Below, piece by piece: positions 10,701 to 24,451 of a stretch of DNA of 39,716 bases. Location of the stretch: the NCBI GenBank assembly GCA_009602725.1, contig WELB01000186.1, positions 36,714-76,429 on the forward strand, given 5' to 3'. This DNA comes from Spirogloea muscicola (taxonomy: Eukaryota; Streptophyta; Zygnematophyceae; Spirogloeales; Spirogloeaceae). The notes beneath the pieces are model-generated. The model did no database searches and was not told the origin of the DNA. It saw only the letters and a program-made list of their open reading frames with translations. The first letter of the stretch is position 1. Every line of letters starts with the position of its first letter. The translations under genes were made by a program, and so were the position numbers.

Positions 10701-12909
10701 GAGGAACAGACGACTCCCATATTGCAAGCAAGCAGTGCACCTGAATCCGTGACAGTGTGAGGAGGCACTGATCAAGCTGCACAGCCTGTGCATAACCATC
10801 CATGATAGCATTGTAGATTGTCAACGGCGGATCCAGACCGTCCCATTGCATATCTGCCAGCAGCTCTTCCGCCCTCCGCATGTTTCCACCTTTGCTGGCA
10901 GCAACCAAAAGAACAGCAGAATGGACCCCTCATGATAAGTGTGTGGCTAGACATGTGAACCTGATGAGCTTAATACATTCTGCTGATCCCGCCATCTATC
11001 GCAGCACATATAGAATATAGTAAGGGGCCAGGAACAAATCAGCTGTGACGAACCAATGAACGGAGATGATATTGCTGTACAGCACTGCAGAGGGCCGGAT
11101 GCCCTGTGCCTTCATCCGCAGGAACGTGTTGTCAGCGGACAGCAGGTCATTGGCCCGTCCGTGGGCAAGGATGAGGGTGGAGTACGTGGACTCCCGCAAA
11201 GCAAGGCCATCGTCCACCATGTCCCGAGCGCATGCCTCTGCCCCACGCACATCCCCCGCCTTGGCATAGGCATGGACCAGCCTGTAGCCTCAAATGCATC
11301 AATAGCAACAGGTATAGCTCAACAAGCAGGCCAGATCCTTCAAGTAGATTCTGCAATGGGGCAAGACCTTAAGCCTGGTTCCTCAAGCTCCAGGTCAGCA
11401 ACCATGATAAGATTGGGATAATTGGAAAGAGGTGCTGACGAGGTGTAGATGTAGGCGTCAGGCTTGATTCCGCGAGCCCGCATGGCCTCAAAGTGGCTGC
11501 GTGCGCTGTGCTTGTCTCCTTGGCGTGCTAGTGCTGTCACTAGCAGCCCGTAGTCCCCTCGCACGGGCTGAAGACAGGCATGCCAGACGAACACGATGCC
11601 CGGACAAGGGTCTCATTTGGGCTGCCATGCCCAAGCCATTGGAGCTCTCAAGCGTAGCGCTAGCGGACTTATGTTGCAGCACGCCCACTGTGCACCTTCT
11701 TGATGCCCTTAAAGGCAGCGAGCACTGCACTGAGGTCTTTGGCGTCCCTCTCCAGAACAAGGCGGAAATGCTCAGCTTCACAGCTACGCCGCCTAGGAGC
11801 CAGTGGCCCCTGGCTGTCCTGCCCTCTTTCCTGAACGCTCCAAGCAACACACTCCTGCTCGTCTTTCAGTATTGATGCTGAGCTTCAAGTTCTTGCTTTG
11901 CCAGTGCGTCAGCAGATTGGAGGTGCATAGCTCCACACGTGCCTGCTTCTGGCAGTAATGAGAAGACGGAGCTACTTTTGTCCTTCACTTCCCTTTGTCA
12001 GTCTCCCTCCCACCATCTGCCCTGCCCCCTATCTTCACATCGTCGACCCTCCAACTCTTATACACTTGACATTTTTGTAAGACCAGTGGACAAGGGTGTC
12101 AAAACGCAGCTGGTGTGAGCCGTCCAGTTGATATTCCCAGCCCACTCTCCCGCCGACCGTCGTCCAGCATGACATGAATCTCCTTGTCCATAAACTGCTC
12201 CAATGAGCCCCACAACACAGAGCTGAGGCCTCATCTCTGTGAGTGCCAGCAAATGTGTCGCTGTGCTTGTCTGTTGGCACGAGCACAATGTGCAGGTACA
12301 CTTCTGGCACAATATATGTACAAGAGGGCGATGCAGAGCAGGAGTGCAACGTGGAGCTTGGAGTGAGCAATGTGCAGACCTTTGTGCGGTCCAGCAGAAG
12401 CGCCCCCTCTGCGCTCGCCGCCGCTTGTTCGCCTGCCAGGACAGCAGACGAGCGCAAGCCCGTGCCCCAGCATGCAGGTTGGCTCAGGTTGTGAATCACT
12501 TTCTCAGTGACACAGATGACAACCAGACTCCGAGCTGGACTCGCAACTCCTGCAACCTCAAACCTCTGCATTGGAGTGTCGGATAGGGTCTAGAAGGACA
12601 AGGAGCTTCGACACATCGTCTCAGTGAAGCCAGGCTGAAGGAGCCGGAGTCGGAGGGAACGACCACGAGCCGTCACGAGCACCAGCAAGGTGCGAGGCAC
12701 TGCAGAAGGCGACTGTGGGGCTAGCCAGAACGCGGAGCGCACCAGCGAAGGTCGCGAAGCAGTAGCCCAGGTTGCGGCCCGAGCGGGCGCCGTCCCTCGC
12801 CAGCGCGACGTGCTGCAGCGGCCCGCAGCGGCTGAGGTGCGCCCAGACGTCCTCCTTGCGCGCCCGGAATGGCAGGTTGCGCACCACCACGCGGCCCAGG
12901 GGCGCCGAT

Positions 12910-12940
<31 letters not shown>

Positions 12941-13097
12941 GGGGCTCCTGCAGCTGCGCATCCCGGAGACGAGACGCCGCCACGGCGTCACGCGACGGCG
13001 GCGCGGGAAGAGGCTGCGGGGCTGCGTCTCGACCGCCGCCGCCGCCGCCACGACCGCCACCCCGGCGNCAGGCGGCGGGCGCGGCGGCGGCAGCCAT
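7750..13097 (-). CDS. PPR4: PPR4-like protein: RRM domain plus pentatricopeptide repeats
   Basis: In land plants PPR4 is a plastid RNA-binding protein needed for trans-splicing of rps12; here only the domain order and motifs are seen. Minus-strand exons: 12743-13097, 12380-12432, 12146-12194, 11696-~11775, 11440-11567, 11054-11281, 10741-10894, 10465-10524, 10158-10301, ~9896-10041, 9595-9718, 9320-9508, 9037-9143, 8816-8945, 8550-8684, 8280-8356, 7750-8095. The RRM follows a Gly/Pro/Ala-rich leader: VVVRNLPF (RNP2), NLGYCFATF (RNP1) and KEIHVMLDDGRR. A long series of about 35-residue PPR units follows, e.g. DPPLTIYNAIMDGYAQ, LQPDVTFYGALIKA and LTPDVHTYTSLLNAACKAGD. The C-terminus (ATACHWLKVIRRIE, then TDW) matches the plant protein. 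The leader could be a transit peptide and has an N at 13068. In-frame TAG at 9931-9933 (see findings). Exons 3-4 and the end of the exon at 9896 are the least certain. Confidence 0.88.
8409..8501. repeat. Hexanucleotide microsatellite TGCATC
   Basis: About fifteen near-perfect TGCATC units, with one TACATC and one CAGCATC variant, inside the intron of the PPR4-like gene between exons 8550-8684 and 8280-8356. Confidence 0.95.
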
Positions 13098-14003
13098 GGC
13101 GCGCGCGCGGCTGGCTCGCGGCCGGCGAGGGGGTGCAGCTGCGACGGCCTGTTAGTGGGTGCTGAGGTGCAAATACAGTGGCTCTGGAAGGCGTCGCGTT
13201 GCCGGCCCTGGCCCCACTGCGGACCATCTTCTGACAGCCGGTCACCTTCTCGCCTACGGAAGTAGATAAGTGAGCAGCTGAGGGCTGGCTCGCGGCCGGC
13301 GAGGGCTGCGACAAGCCAGTCCGATAAGAATGGATAAGGTCCGGAGGGGCCGGAAAGCGCTGAAGCACACAACCGAGCAAGTACCACAAGCAGAAGCTCA
13401 TCCAGAAAGAGGAAAGAGCTCTCTCGATGTAAGGCAGTGGCTGTGAGGAAAGGAATGAACAAAGAGAGAAGGCGCGCAGTGTGCATTTAAGGAAAGGGAG
13501 GCAAATATCAAGCTAACACCCTGTTCAGGCAAAAGCTAGTCCAAGGAAGAAGCAGCTTCTGCAATGGGGGCGAGGGCTGTGATTAGCCAGCCCTCGAACT
13601 ACTGAACATGGTCCAACGTCCAAGGGAACCCATAGTTGTGATAGAAGCTGCTTATCCAAAGGGGGCGAAGGCTGTAAAAGCCAGCCCACAAGAATGAGAA
13701 GCTCTTCGTAAAGGGGCAACTTTGCGTGCACGGACGCCAGTGGAGAGTATCAGGCATTCTGCTTACTGCTTTCACCTGCCCACAGAGCCAGGGAGCAAAC
13801 CCATGCAGCCCGAGTCTCCATCTGGGAACGGCACTTGCAGGCTGCTGCAGGATTGACGCTCTCATATCTAAGCGAGCTCCTCTCCCTGGCCCTGCTGCTG
13901 CTGACTTTGCAAACAAGGATACCTGGACTTGGACCCCCATAATGTGCGCCGCCAATAGCAGGTCACGGCACAAAAAGAGCATGACACTGTTGGTCATGCG
14001 ACA
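13098..14003. repeat. Intergenic with degenerate repeat fragments
   Basis: Between the PPR4-like start and the SufS stop. The parts at about 13276-13345, 13430-13560 and 13640-13700 contain decayed pieces related to the family-3 retroelement tail (compare 30930-31100 and 38300-38460): GGCTGTGA-type stems followed by AGCCAGCCC, AAGGTCC-AGGGGCC and a GGCGCGCAGTG block. No intact gene seen. The promoter of the PPR4-like gene should lie here. Confidence 0.55.
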
Positions 14004-16794
<2,791 letters not shown>

Positions 16795-17373
16795 NNNNNN
16801 NNNNNNNNNNNNNNNNNNNNNNNNNNNNNNNNNNNNNNNNNNNNNNNNNNNNNNNNNNNNNNNNNNNNNNNNNNNNNNNNNNNNNNNNNNNNNNNNNNNN
16901 NNNNNNNNNNNNNNNNNNNNNNNNNNNNNNNNNNNNNNNNNNNNNNNNNNNNNNNNNNNNNNNNNNNNNNNNNNNNNNNNNNNNNNNNNNNNNNNNNNNN
17001 NNNNNNNNNNNNNNNNNNNNNNNNNNNNNNNNNNNNNNNNNNNNNNNNNNNNNNNNNNNNNNNNNNNNNNNNNNNNNNNNNNNNNNNNNNNNNNNNNNNN
17101 NNNNNNNNNNNNNNNNNNNNNNNNNNNNNNNNNNNNNNNNNNNNNNNNNNNNNNNNNNNNNNNNNNNNNNNNNNNNNNNNNNNNNNNNNNNNNNNNNNNN
17201 NNNNNNNNNNNNNNNNNNNNNNNNNNNNNNNNNNNNNNNNNNNNNNNNNNNNNNNNNNNNNNNNNNNNNNNNNNNNNNNNNNNNNNNNNNNNNNNNNNNN
17301 NNNNNNNNNNNNNNNNNNNNNNNNNNNNNNNNNNNNNNNNNNNNNNNNNNNNNNNNNNNNNNNNNNNNNNNNN
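16795..17373. other. Assembly gap (N run)
   Basis: A run of N. It hides the first coding bases of both SufS (minus) and SHMT (plus), and therefore their shared divergent promoter. On its left edge is a (GCC)n run, on its right edge a poly-A run. True length is unknown. Confidence 0.99.

Positions 17374-17430
<57 letters not shown>
17374..17430. repeat. Poly-A run at the gap edge
   Basis: An uninterrupted A run of about 57 bases flush against the N gap. It stays open in all plus-strand frames and would read as poly-Lys. It is more likely an assembly or sequencing artefact than part of SHMT. Confidence 0.9.
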
Positions 17431-17431
<1 letters not shown>

Positions 17432-17432
<1 letters not shown>

Positions 17433-19731
17433 CAGCGCGAGCGGCGACTCCGTCGCCGCCGAGCAAGGCGGACCCGCAGCAGCAGCGCGAGCGCGAGCGC
17501 GAGCGCCAGGCGACGGACCTCAGGAAGTCCGCCAACAGCGCCTTCCAGACCGTCGAGCGAGCCGCCGCGGTCGCCGCCGCAGCGCCGGCGCCGTCCCCGT
17601 CGCCGACGGCGGCGGAGGCCGTGGCGGCGTGGGGCAACCGCGTCCTGGCGGCGGCGGACCCCGAGGTGTGGGACCTGATCGAGCAGGAGAAGAGCCGCCA
17701 GTGGGCCGGCATCGAGCTCATCGCGTCCGAGAACTTCTCGTCCCAGGTGGGCTCCCCGGGCGCGCTGTTATGGCGGGATCGGCCTCCCTCAAGCTCGTCT
17801 CTCACGGTCACGCTCTCCCGGCCGCCTCGCCGACTTGCTGGACTCAGCTCTGGCTTGGCATCCTCAGGCAGCACTCCTTGCTGGAGCTCCAGCATCTCAT
17901 CCTTACTCACATTTGCCAGCTCCAATGCTCCATGATTGTCCACACCTCTCTGCATAGCGGCTCAAGCGCTCGCTCGCTCAATCCTTCTGCGCCTGCAGGC
18001 GGTGCTGGAGGCGCTGGGCAGCCCGCTGACGAACAAGTACTCGGAGGGGATGGTGGGGGCACGCTATTACGGCGGCAACGCTGTGATAGACAAGGTCGAG
18101 GCGCTGTGCCATGCTCGGGCACTGGCGGCGTTCCGCCTCAGCAGCGACCGGTGGGGCGTAAATGTGCAGCCCTACTCGTGCACGTCCGCCAACTTTGCGG
18201 TGTACACGGCGCTGCTGGCGCCAGGCGACCGCATCATGGGGCTCGACCTGCCGAGCGGCGGGCACCTGAGCCATGGGTACTATACGCCGAGCGGCAAGCG
18301 CATCTCGTCCGCGTCCATATTCTTCGAGTCCCTGCCGTACAAAGTGAGCTCTCAGACAGGGTACATCGACTTTGAGCGCCTCGAGGAGAAGGCGCTCGAG
18401 TTCCGGCCACGCCTGCTCATCTGCGGCGGCTCCGCGTACCCCCGCGAGTGGGACTATGCGCGCTTCCGCCAGATCGCAGACCGATGCGGCGCTCTGCTCA
18501 TGTGTGACATGGCCCACATCTCCGGCCTCGTCGCTGCCCAGGCGCGCCAACCTTGCCCTGCCTCCTTGTCGATGTGACCTCCACGCCAAGTTCTTGTAAT
18601 TTGCTGCCAACGCAAGTTTCTGGACTGTGCCAAGTCGAGGTGCTGAAGTGGTGTATCTCACGTCCGCTTGCAGGAGTGCCGCAGCCCGTTTGAGTTCTGC
18701 GATGTTGTGACGAGCACGACGCACAAGAGCCTGCGAGGCCCACGCGCGGGCATGATCTTCTTCCGCCGTGGGCCGCGGCCGCCGCTCCGTCCCCATCACC
18801 ACCTGCTGCTCCTCGCGTCACCACTGGCGGCACCCTCCTCCCGCTCCCCGTCGGCTGAGGAGCACCAGCCCCACTATGACTACGAGGAGCGCATCAATTT
18901 TGCCATCTTCCCCTCCCTGCAGGGAGGCCCGCACAATCATCACATTGCAGCGCTCGCAGTGGCGCTCAAGGAGGCCGCCAGCGCGCCGTACCGCTTGTAC
19001 ATGGCGCAGGTGCGGCGGAATGCCACAGCGCTGGCGAATGCGCTCATGCGCCGTGGCTGTCGCCTCGTCACAAACGGGACCGACAACCACCTCATGCTCT
19101 GGGACCTTCGCCCGCTGGGCCTCACCGGTGAGCAGGTGCTTTAGGTAACAAGTTTATGCATCGCTGATATGAAACGCGTGGCAAGGTTGGCTCCTGCTGA
19201 GGCTGCTCAGCCTCGTCTGTCTGGTGCTGCTGCGTGGCAGGCAATCGGTACGAGAAGGTGTGCGAGCTCTGCCACATCACCTTGAACAAGAATGCCGTCT
19301 TTGGGGACTCGACTGCCCTTGCTCCCGGCGGCGTGCGCTTAGGTGGTTCCTCGTGGCCCTCTTGTCCTCTTGCTGCTCACTGTCACAAGTTGTCCCGGTT
19401 TTTGGTCAGAAAGTTGATGAGCTGATAGCAAGGCCAGCTCAGTGCCAGTGCACTGTGAGCTCAGAGAGGTGGAGAAGCATGTGCAGGCACGGCAGCAATG
19501 ACATCGCGGGGCTGCAACGAGGTGGACATGGAACGCATCGGGGAGTACCTCGTGCGCGCTGCGCAGATCACGCAGCGCATCCTGCAGGAGCACCCCAAGC
19601 TGCAACGCGAGTTCGTGCGCCGCCTTGAGGCGTGCCCCGACCTGCTTGAGCTTCGTTCACAGGTGACGGCGTTTGCGCGATTACTCCCGATGCCCGGCTT
19701 TGATGCCGCCACCATGAAGTACCGGAATTGA
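17432..19731 (+). CDS. SHMT: Serine hydroxymethyltransferase (5' end in gap)
   Basis: A PLP enzyme interconverting serine + tetrahydrofolate with glycine + methylene-THF; in plants and algae it serves one-carbon supply and, in mitochondria, photorespiration. Exons: <17432-17746, 17999-18541, 18674-19127, 19241-19342, 19487-19731; phases fit. Motifs: [86 protein letters not shown] (Lys binds PLP), [20 protein letters not shown], and [17 protein letters not shown] joined over an intron. Between RRGPRP and YDYEERINF is a low-complexity insert of about 25-30 residues not usual in the family. No ATG is visible upstream; the Gln/Arg/Ala-rich N-terminus may be an organelle-targeting extension. The intron after 18541 appears to use a GC donor. 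Confidence 0.95.
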
Positions 19732-19807
19732 CTGGCTGCCTGTCACTCTTGTTCACGTCAACAATGCCACGCCCAATCCTGCTGTTGGAGCAGTACCGTA
19801 CTTAGAG

Positions 19808-19812
19808 TTACA
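19808..19812 (-). promoter_or_regulatory. Possible TGTAA polyadenylation signal, minus strand
   Basis: TTACA on the plus strand (TGTAA on the minus strand) about 385 bases after the stop of the diphosphatase-like gene and only 77 bases from the SHMT stop. If real, the two convergent transcripts overlap. Weak evidence. Confidence 0.2.
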
Positions 19813-20195
19813 CATTGCCTTCCTCCCTTCCTTTCCTTCGTCACAGTAATTGGAGTACTGGGTCGCATAAGCCCCACTGGCTCTTCCATTTTTGGTGCCC
19901 CAACTTGAAGTCCTTAGGAAGGGGATGTGGTGTTTTTAATGCCTGCCTGGCTGCCTGTACAGTAGCAAGTGCTGCCCGAGCCCCTCTGCTCATGCACAGC
20001 AATAAGCACTTGGTGGCTTGCTGAGGAGCCTGCCACCTTGTCACTGCAAGCCCATAATTTAACATTCATTCGTGCATTCAGTCATGAGCTAATACGCTCG
20101 TTCAGCTTCTCTCGGCATCCAGCGTTGAATGCAATGCTGGTGCAAGGAGGCCGCTAGAGGGTGAAAACTTCCATCACAGGACGTGCCCTGCAGAC

Positions 20196-22571
20196 TCACT
20201 GCCTGCCCAAGCTATCAGTAGCAGCAGTGGGGGCCGCAGCAGTGAAGTGCATGCTCGTGCTCGCCATGCGATCCACACCGGTGAGGACCAGAGCGCCTTC
20301 GTACACATCCACACGGCCATATGCAGATCTCCCTGGCGGGCACTCCAGGACCTGCAGTGGCACTGTCAGCAGCATCCTGAAGTGACGTCACAAGTACTAC
20401 TACTGCAACATTTGAGCCCTAAAGACCTGTGGCAATGTTGCCTTGCTAGAGCAGTAGCCTCACCGCCTCAAGAACACGGTGGTGAATGCCAGCTGCATCA
20501 ACCGCATACCCACCAGCGTGCGCGTGCCCCGCAAAGCAGGCCACCACGCAGCCGTAGCGCTGCACCACCTCCATCACCTGTCAGACGCATCACCACACTT
20601 TGTCTCACCACCAATACCACGCGCCAATTCCAATGCGCAAGGTGAGGCAAAGGGCCAATAGTGTAGCCTGTGACCTCATCTGGCAACAGTTTGATAACTT
20701 ACAGTTGAGGGGAATCTCCGTGGCAAAGTTGAGTTGTCCACTGACCTCCTCATAATTCCACAATAGCGTTGCAGGGCTGGTTGCCTTCTCCTCCATGGGC
20801 AGGTGCCCAAGTACAATCACCTTCGAGCCCGCCGCTGCTGACTCCTGCCAGGGTGCACATTTAGCCCAAGGCGACCCTGACAGTATTTCATGCCAAGAAT
20901 GTATAATCCTGCTGTGACTTTGAGATTAGCCAGGGACACAACCCACCCCATTCTTTTGTGGAGAAAATATCAAATACCTGAAGCACTGAGTCCAACCAGG
21001 CCAGCTGCCGCGCCCCTACCCCACCACCAAACTTGACAAAACGCCTGCACAACAGCGTGCAGAAGTGCATTGTGCTTCGTAATATGTATAAATCCCTGCT
21101 CTTGCTTGAGGCGTCAGTGAGCCCACTTTGCTGTGTCCACTTGACGCAGCATTCACCTGGCAGGTCCTATCAGGCCATCCGGGCTATTCTTGTCTGTGTT
21201 GGGATTTCGTAAACTCAGCAGGCGCTCTGCCTCCACCGCATGTGGGTGAGCAGGTGGCCAGCCCAGCAGACTCACGTCGTACCCATCCAGTACTACGAAT
21301 CTGCATAACAGGACGACCAGTTCGGCCCTCGGCATCTGTCAGGTAGGTCAGAGCTGCACCTCGCTGTAGTTGCACCTCTTGATTGTCCAGAAGGTTGCCG
21401 CATGAGAGAACCTTAGGGACTGAAATCATATGGGCGCTGCAATATTTATTGCGACTGCACTACTTTCAACAACCTGAAAGCTGGGTGCGGGCTAAACTGG
21501 TAGAAAGCTTGCCCAGGCTCCTCGCCTGGCGGGATGCCAAGCAGCTTCACCAGCTCCATGCGTGGAAGATTGTAAAGGCAGTGGTTACCTGCCCAGAAGA
21601 GATGCATTTTGCTTGGTGACTTGAGCAAATAACTCTGGCACATGAAAGACAAATCGACCTTCGAAGTGCAACCCATCATTGTATTAGCACAGAGCAATGC
21701 TGGCGCCAATTGTGGAGGACTTGCCGAGCATGTGATACACAGGTCCCCCTTGAAATCCTCGAAGCTCTTCCAGCACCTGCCCGAGCGGTCGAGCTTATCA
21801 ATAACAGGATCCTGTGAGCACAGCATGCATGTCTGCTGAGCCGTTCGCCGGCTGCTCTTCAGTTGAAGGGCAAAAAGGGGCAGTCTGTCGGGCCCCACCG
21901 CCTGCACTGCGCTGTGCGACCGCTCGCGCGGGCAGAAGCCGTCGACAATGTCCCCAAGGTGCACGGCAAACGCCAGGTCCCCTGCCGCATTCCACGCGGC
22001 GACCGCCCTCCGCAGAGCTGCTCGCAGCACAGAGGCTCCTCAGGCTCTCCTGCTCAAGGCTGCTCGACCTGAGCGACATGCCATAGCCACGGTCTAGCCT
22101 AGCGCAAGGACTGGTGGCAAGGTCACACGAGGCAGCAGCAAGCACAAGCTCCCGACCTTCCAAACTGTGGCGGTAGAAGCGCGGGACGCCGCCAAAGGAG
22201 AAGCCATTGTCGATATCGGCATACCTGAGCCAATTGGGCAGACCCTCGAGCCCGATCAGAAGATCAATAGGCAAGGGCAGGCAGGCAGCTCTTGGCGCCA
22301 CTAAAGACTGCCTTTCACTGAGGACGGTGTGACTACAGACGACAGCATTGACTGGCTCTCGTTGTGATGCTGAGCTGGTGGGATGAGCGCCCGGCCCCGC
22401 TCACTGGACGTCGGTGGCGACGGCGAAGGAGAGCAGCGGGCGCGGGCGGCCGTCCGGCGCACGCAGCGGCGCGGCCTCGGGCTGGCCCGGCCGCATGGCG
22501 CGCCGCGCGGGGCTCGGCCTCGGCGGCGCCACAGCCGGCCGGATTGCCCAGCCCCCACGCAGCGTTCCCAT
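20196..22571 (-). CDS. Mn-dependent ADP-ribose/CDP-alcohol diphosphatase-like metallophosphoesterase
   Basis: Calcineurin-like phosphoesterase of the plant/animal ADPRM type, which hydrolyses ADP-ribose and CDP-alcohols. Minus-strand exons: 22405-22571, 22157-22224, 21899-22038, 21725-21776, 21474-21588, 21157-21300, 20978-21044, 20746-20844, 20464-20577, 20196-20351; all phases fit and give 373 residues. Metal-site motifs in order: FAVATDVQYADIDNG, AVHLGDIVDGF, HMLGNHCLYNLP, VIVLGHLP and CFAGHAHAGGYAVDAAGIHH. Other family blocks: RFVVLDGYDVSLLGW, NPNTDKNSPDG, KFGGGVGARQLAWLD and LLWNYEE. The exon holding GDIVDG joins the next through QA/VLEELRGFQGGPVYHM. The intron after 21725 begins GCAAGT, an ideal GC donor. 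The start at 22571 is the first ATG outside a retroelement fragment that lies immediately upstream (22605-22706). Faces SHMT tail-to-tail across 464 bases. Confidence 0.93.
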
Positions 22572-22604
22572 CTCGTCGTCGGGACGGGTGGCGCGCTCAC
22601 AAAT

Positions 22605-22706
22605 ACCGCAAGTGTACCGTATGCGCCTGGCCGTCTCGCTGCAGAGGTCTATGGCCCGTGCGCTGCACCTTCGTGCCGGCAGAGCCCTCGCTGCTGCCTC
22701 TGGCCA
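22605..22706 (+). mobile_element. Family-1 retroelement coding fragment next to a gene start
   Basis: Encodes VYRMRLAVSLQRSMARALHL and the following Ala-rich stretch, as in the long copy at 29556-30739, cut at AAASG. It ends 34 bases upstream of the inferred start of the diphosphatase-like gene (on the other strand), so it sits in that gene's promoter or 5' UTR. Confidence 0.8.
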
Positions 22707-22795
22707 GAAGAAAGCGGCTGCTGATATGAAAGAATCGGCTGTGAAATGCCAGCCAGATGCATACAGGTGTTCATGACGGAGCCAAAGGCTAGGCA
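22707..22795 (+). repeat. Short dispersed repeat shared with 31422-31508
   Basis: Runs from AGAAGAAAGCGGCTGCTGAT to GGAGCCAAAGGCTAGGCAG and is nearly identical at 31422-31508; a reverse copy of its left part lies at about 6475-6515. Its core resembles one arm of the palindrome at 30837-30899 and part of the first exon of the PC-esterase-like genes. Confidence 0.75.
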
Positions 22796-23215
22796 GAAGA
22801 AGGGCTCGCCCATTGAGAATATGGGCTGGAACAGCCAGCCCAAAAAAGAATGAACAGAGTACAAGAAGAGGGGGGGGGAAGCCAGGCGAAGAAAGTGCTC
22901 GCCCATTGAGAATAGGGGCTGGAACAACCAGCCCGAAAAAGAATGAACAGAGTACGAGAAGGGGGCCAGGGGAAGCGCTAAGTAACAGAAACAAAGCTGC
23001 TACGAGACACTCAGTAACCCCTGCTAAGCAGCCGCAGATCAGAGAAGCTGGGCTCCTGGAAATGGGTCCCCTGGCCAGAGCCAGAGGCAGCAGCGAGGGC
23101 TCTGCCGGCACGAAGGCGAAGCCCTAAGGCGAAGCAGCAGAAATGACAAGCACACAAGAAAAAACAAAGCAGCTACTAACCACTCAGTAACCCCTGCTAA
23201 GCAGGCGCAGGTCGG
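22796..23215 (-). mobile_element. Family-1 retroelement copy split by a nested insertion
   Basis: The outer copy (22796-22891 plus 23122-23215) is nearly identical to the uninterrupted copy at 32096-32277. It is broken at AGGCGAAG by the element at 22892-23113. Both hairpin arms and the stretch up to the end of the ORF can be followed. Confidence 0.85.
22892..23113 (-). mobile_element. Nested family-1 retroelement, 222 bases, with 8-base target-site duplication
   Basis: Flanked by AGGCGAAG at 22884-22891 and 23114-23121; the uninterrupted homologue has a single AGGCGAAG (32179-32186). In element orientation it runs from the CCTTCGTGCCGG codons through the ORF end and 3' UTR to GGGCGAGCACTTT. 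It is therefore 5'-truncated, as expected for target-primed reverse transcription. Confidence 0.9.
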
Positions 23216-23225
23216 AGAGGCTATG

Positions 23226-23435
23226 CCAGAGGACCCACTTCCAGGAGCCTAGCATCTCTGATCTGCGGCTGCTTAGCAGGGGTTACTGAGTGATTCGTAG
23301 CTGCTTTGTTTCTTTGTGTGCTTGTTTTTCTTAGCGCTTCCCCTATCCCTGGCCCCCTTCTCGTACTTCGTTTATTCTTTTTTTGGGCTGGCTTTTCCAG
23401 CCCCTATCCTCAATGGGCGAGCCCTTTCTCAATAC
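23226..23435 (+). mobile_element. Family-1 retroelement 3' end
   Basis: Contains the last codons (ISDLRLLSRGY, stop), the T-rich 3' UTR, the hairpin and TATCCTCAATGGGCGAGCCC. It lies head-to-head with the minus-strand copy on its left. Confidence 0.85.
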
Positions 23436-23514
23436 CGCCCCCGAGCAAAGAGCTCAGTAAGAGAGCGGGTCTTCATCGAAGTGGCTGTGGCTGCGAGAAA
23501 GTGCCTCTGCCATG

Positions 23515-24451
23515 GAAAAGTTTCGTGCATTTGATACAAACGAACGCCAAATGGCCAAGTACAAAGGCAAGCACATCTGAAGACCTACATAAGCTACAGC
23601 AGATTGACCCGCTCAGTAACCACGGGTCAATACATGAAGGTCGCTAATTGATGCCTGAATACTAGATGGCAGATACGAAGCCCTTCTGCCACCAAATAGA
23701 GGTCGCCCAGCTTTCTGGTGCAAAGCATTAGCCTGAGCACGCTGCAAACAGGCCGAAACGCGTCGTCGCAACAACGACAGATATGCAGCTGGCAAGCCCA
23801 TCTCAGCCGGGAACACATCTGCATGTCGTGTGTAGCCTAGATTGGTAATATTCTGAAGGAGAGTGTTTAGACGAGGACCTGAACAGCCAAAGATGGCGAC
23901 TGCCGCTGGCAGGAGCTGATTGCATTGGGGGTAATTGGAGTAGTGCTGCAGCTTTTCTTTGTTCAGCACTGCCCACTGCGTGGCCAGCGATGTGTGTCGA
24001 TGCTGGACCCTTTGTAGGCCTCCGTAACAACAATCGACCAAGGCCCGTGGTCCTCTACCAGGTTGCATGCCCACAATGTCAAGTGTGCGGCGGTGAGGAC
24101 GTCCCTGGGCATCCGTGATGGTAGGCATGACGTTGTTCACTTCCACGAGCGCACAGTACCCGGCGTCGCGCATCAAACCCGCCAGGACATCACGGAGGAG
24201 GTTGTAGATGCCCACCACTTCCGGTCAGTGGGGCAACGCAGCATGTGAGTGGCGAGCTCAGCAGCCTCTGCACGGAAGCCACACTCACACTGGCGCACCC
24301 CAATCAGGCAGTTAGGTGGGTGGCCGAGGAAGAGTTGAAGCGACGTCCAAAAGGCATCGGAGCTGAAGCTGAAGGCGTTGGCGACGGCGTAAAGGGCCAA
24401 AGGCTGTGAACAGCCAGCCCGAAAAGACTTGACAAGGTCCGAAGGGGCCAA
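23515..24451 (-). pseudogene. Degenerate non-LTR retrotransposon ORF end, family 2
   Basis: Two overlapping frames encode the C-terminal part of the same type of ORF as the copy at 29556. First comes a zinc finger (PPNCLIGVRQCECG ... ATHMLRC), then after a frameshift near 24215 a nuclease-like block with RRTLDIVGM, PRALVDCCYG and NKEKLQHYSNYP. It ends SISDLHVLTRGY and stop. The RxxD, VD and K residues fit a restriction-like endonuclease fold; this is inference from spacing. The 3' UTR (to about 23515) differs from family 1 but recurs at 39130-39270. The 5' end is truncated; sequence before about 24451 does not continue the ORF. Confidence 0.75.

Noticed and set aside
12869-13265. Plus-strand Ala/Arg-rich frames opposite the PPR4-like first exon
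   Set aside because: Shadow frames of a GC-rich leader; the RRM motifs are on the minus strand.
22401-23111. A 236-codon minus-strand frame as a long N-terminus of the diphosphatase-like gene
   Set aside because: Everything upstream of about 22600 is antisense retroelement sequence, so the start was placed at 22571.
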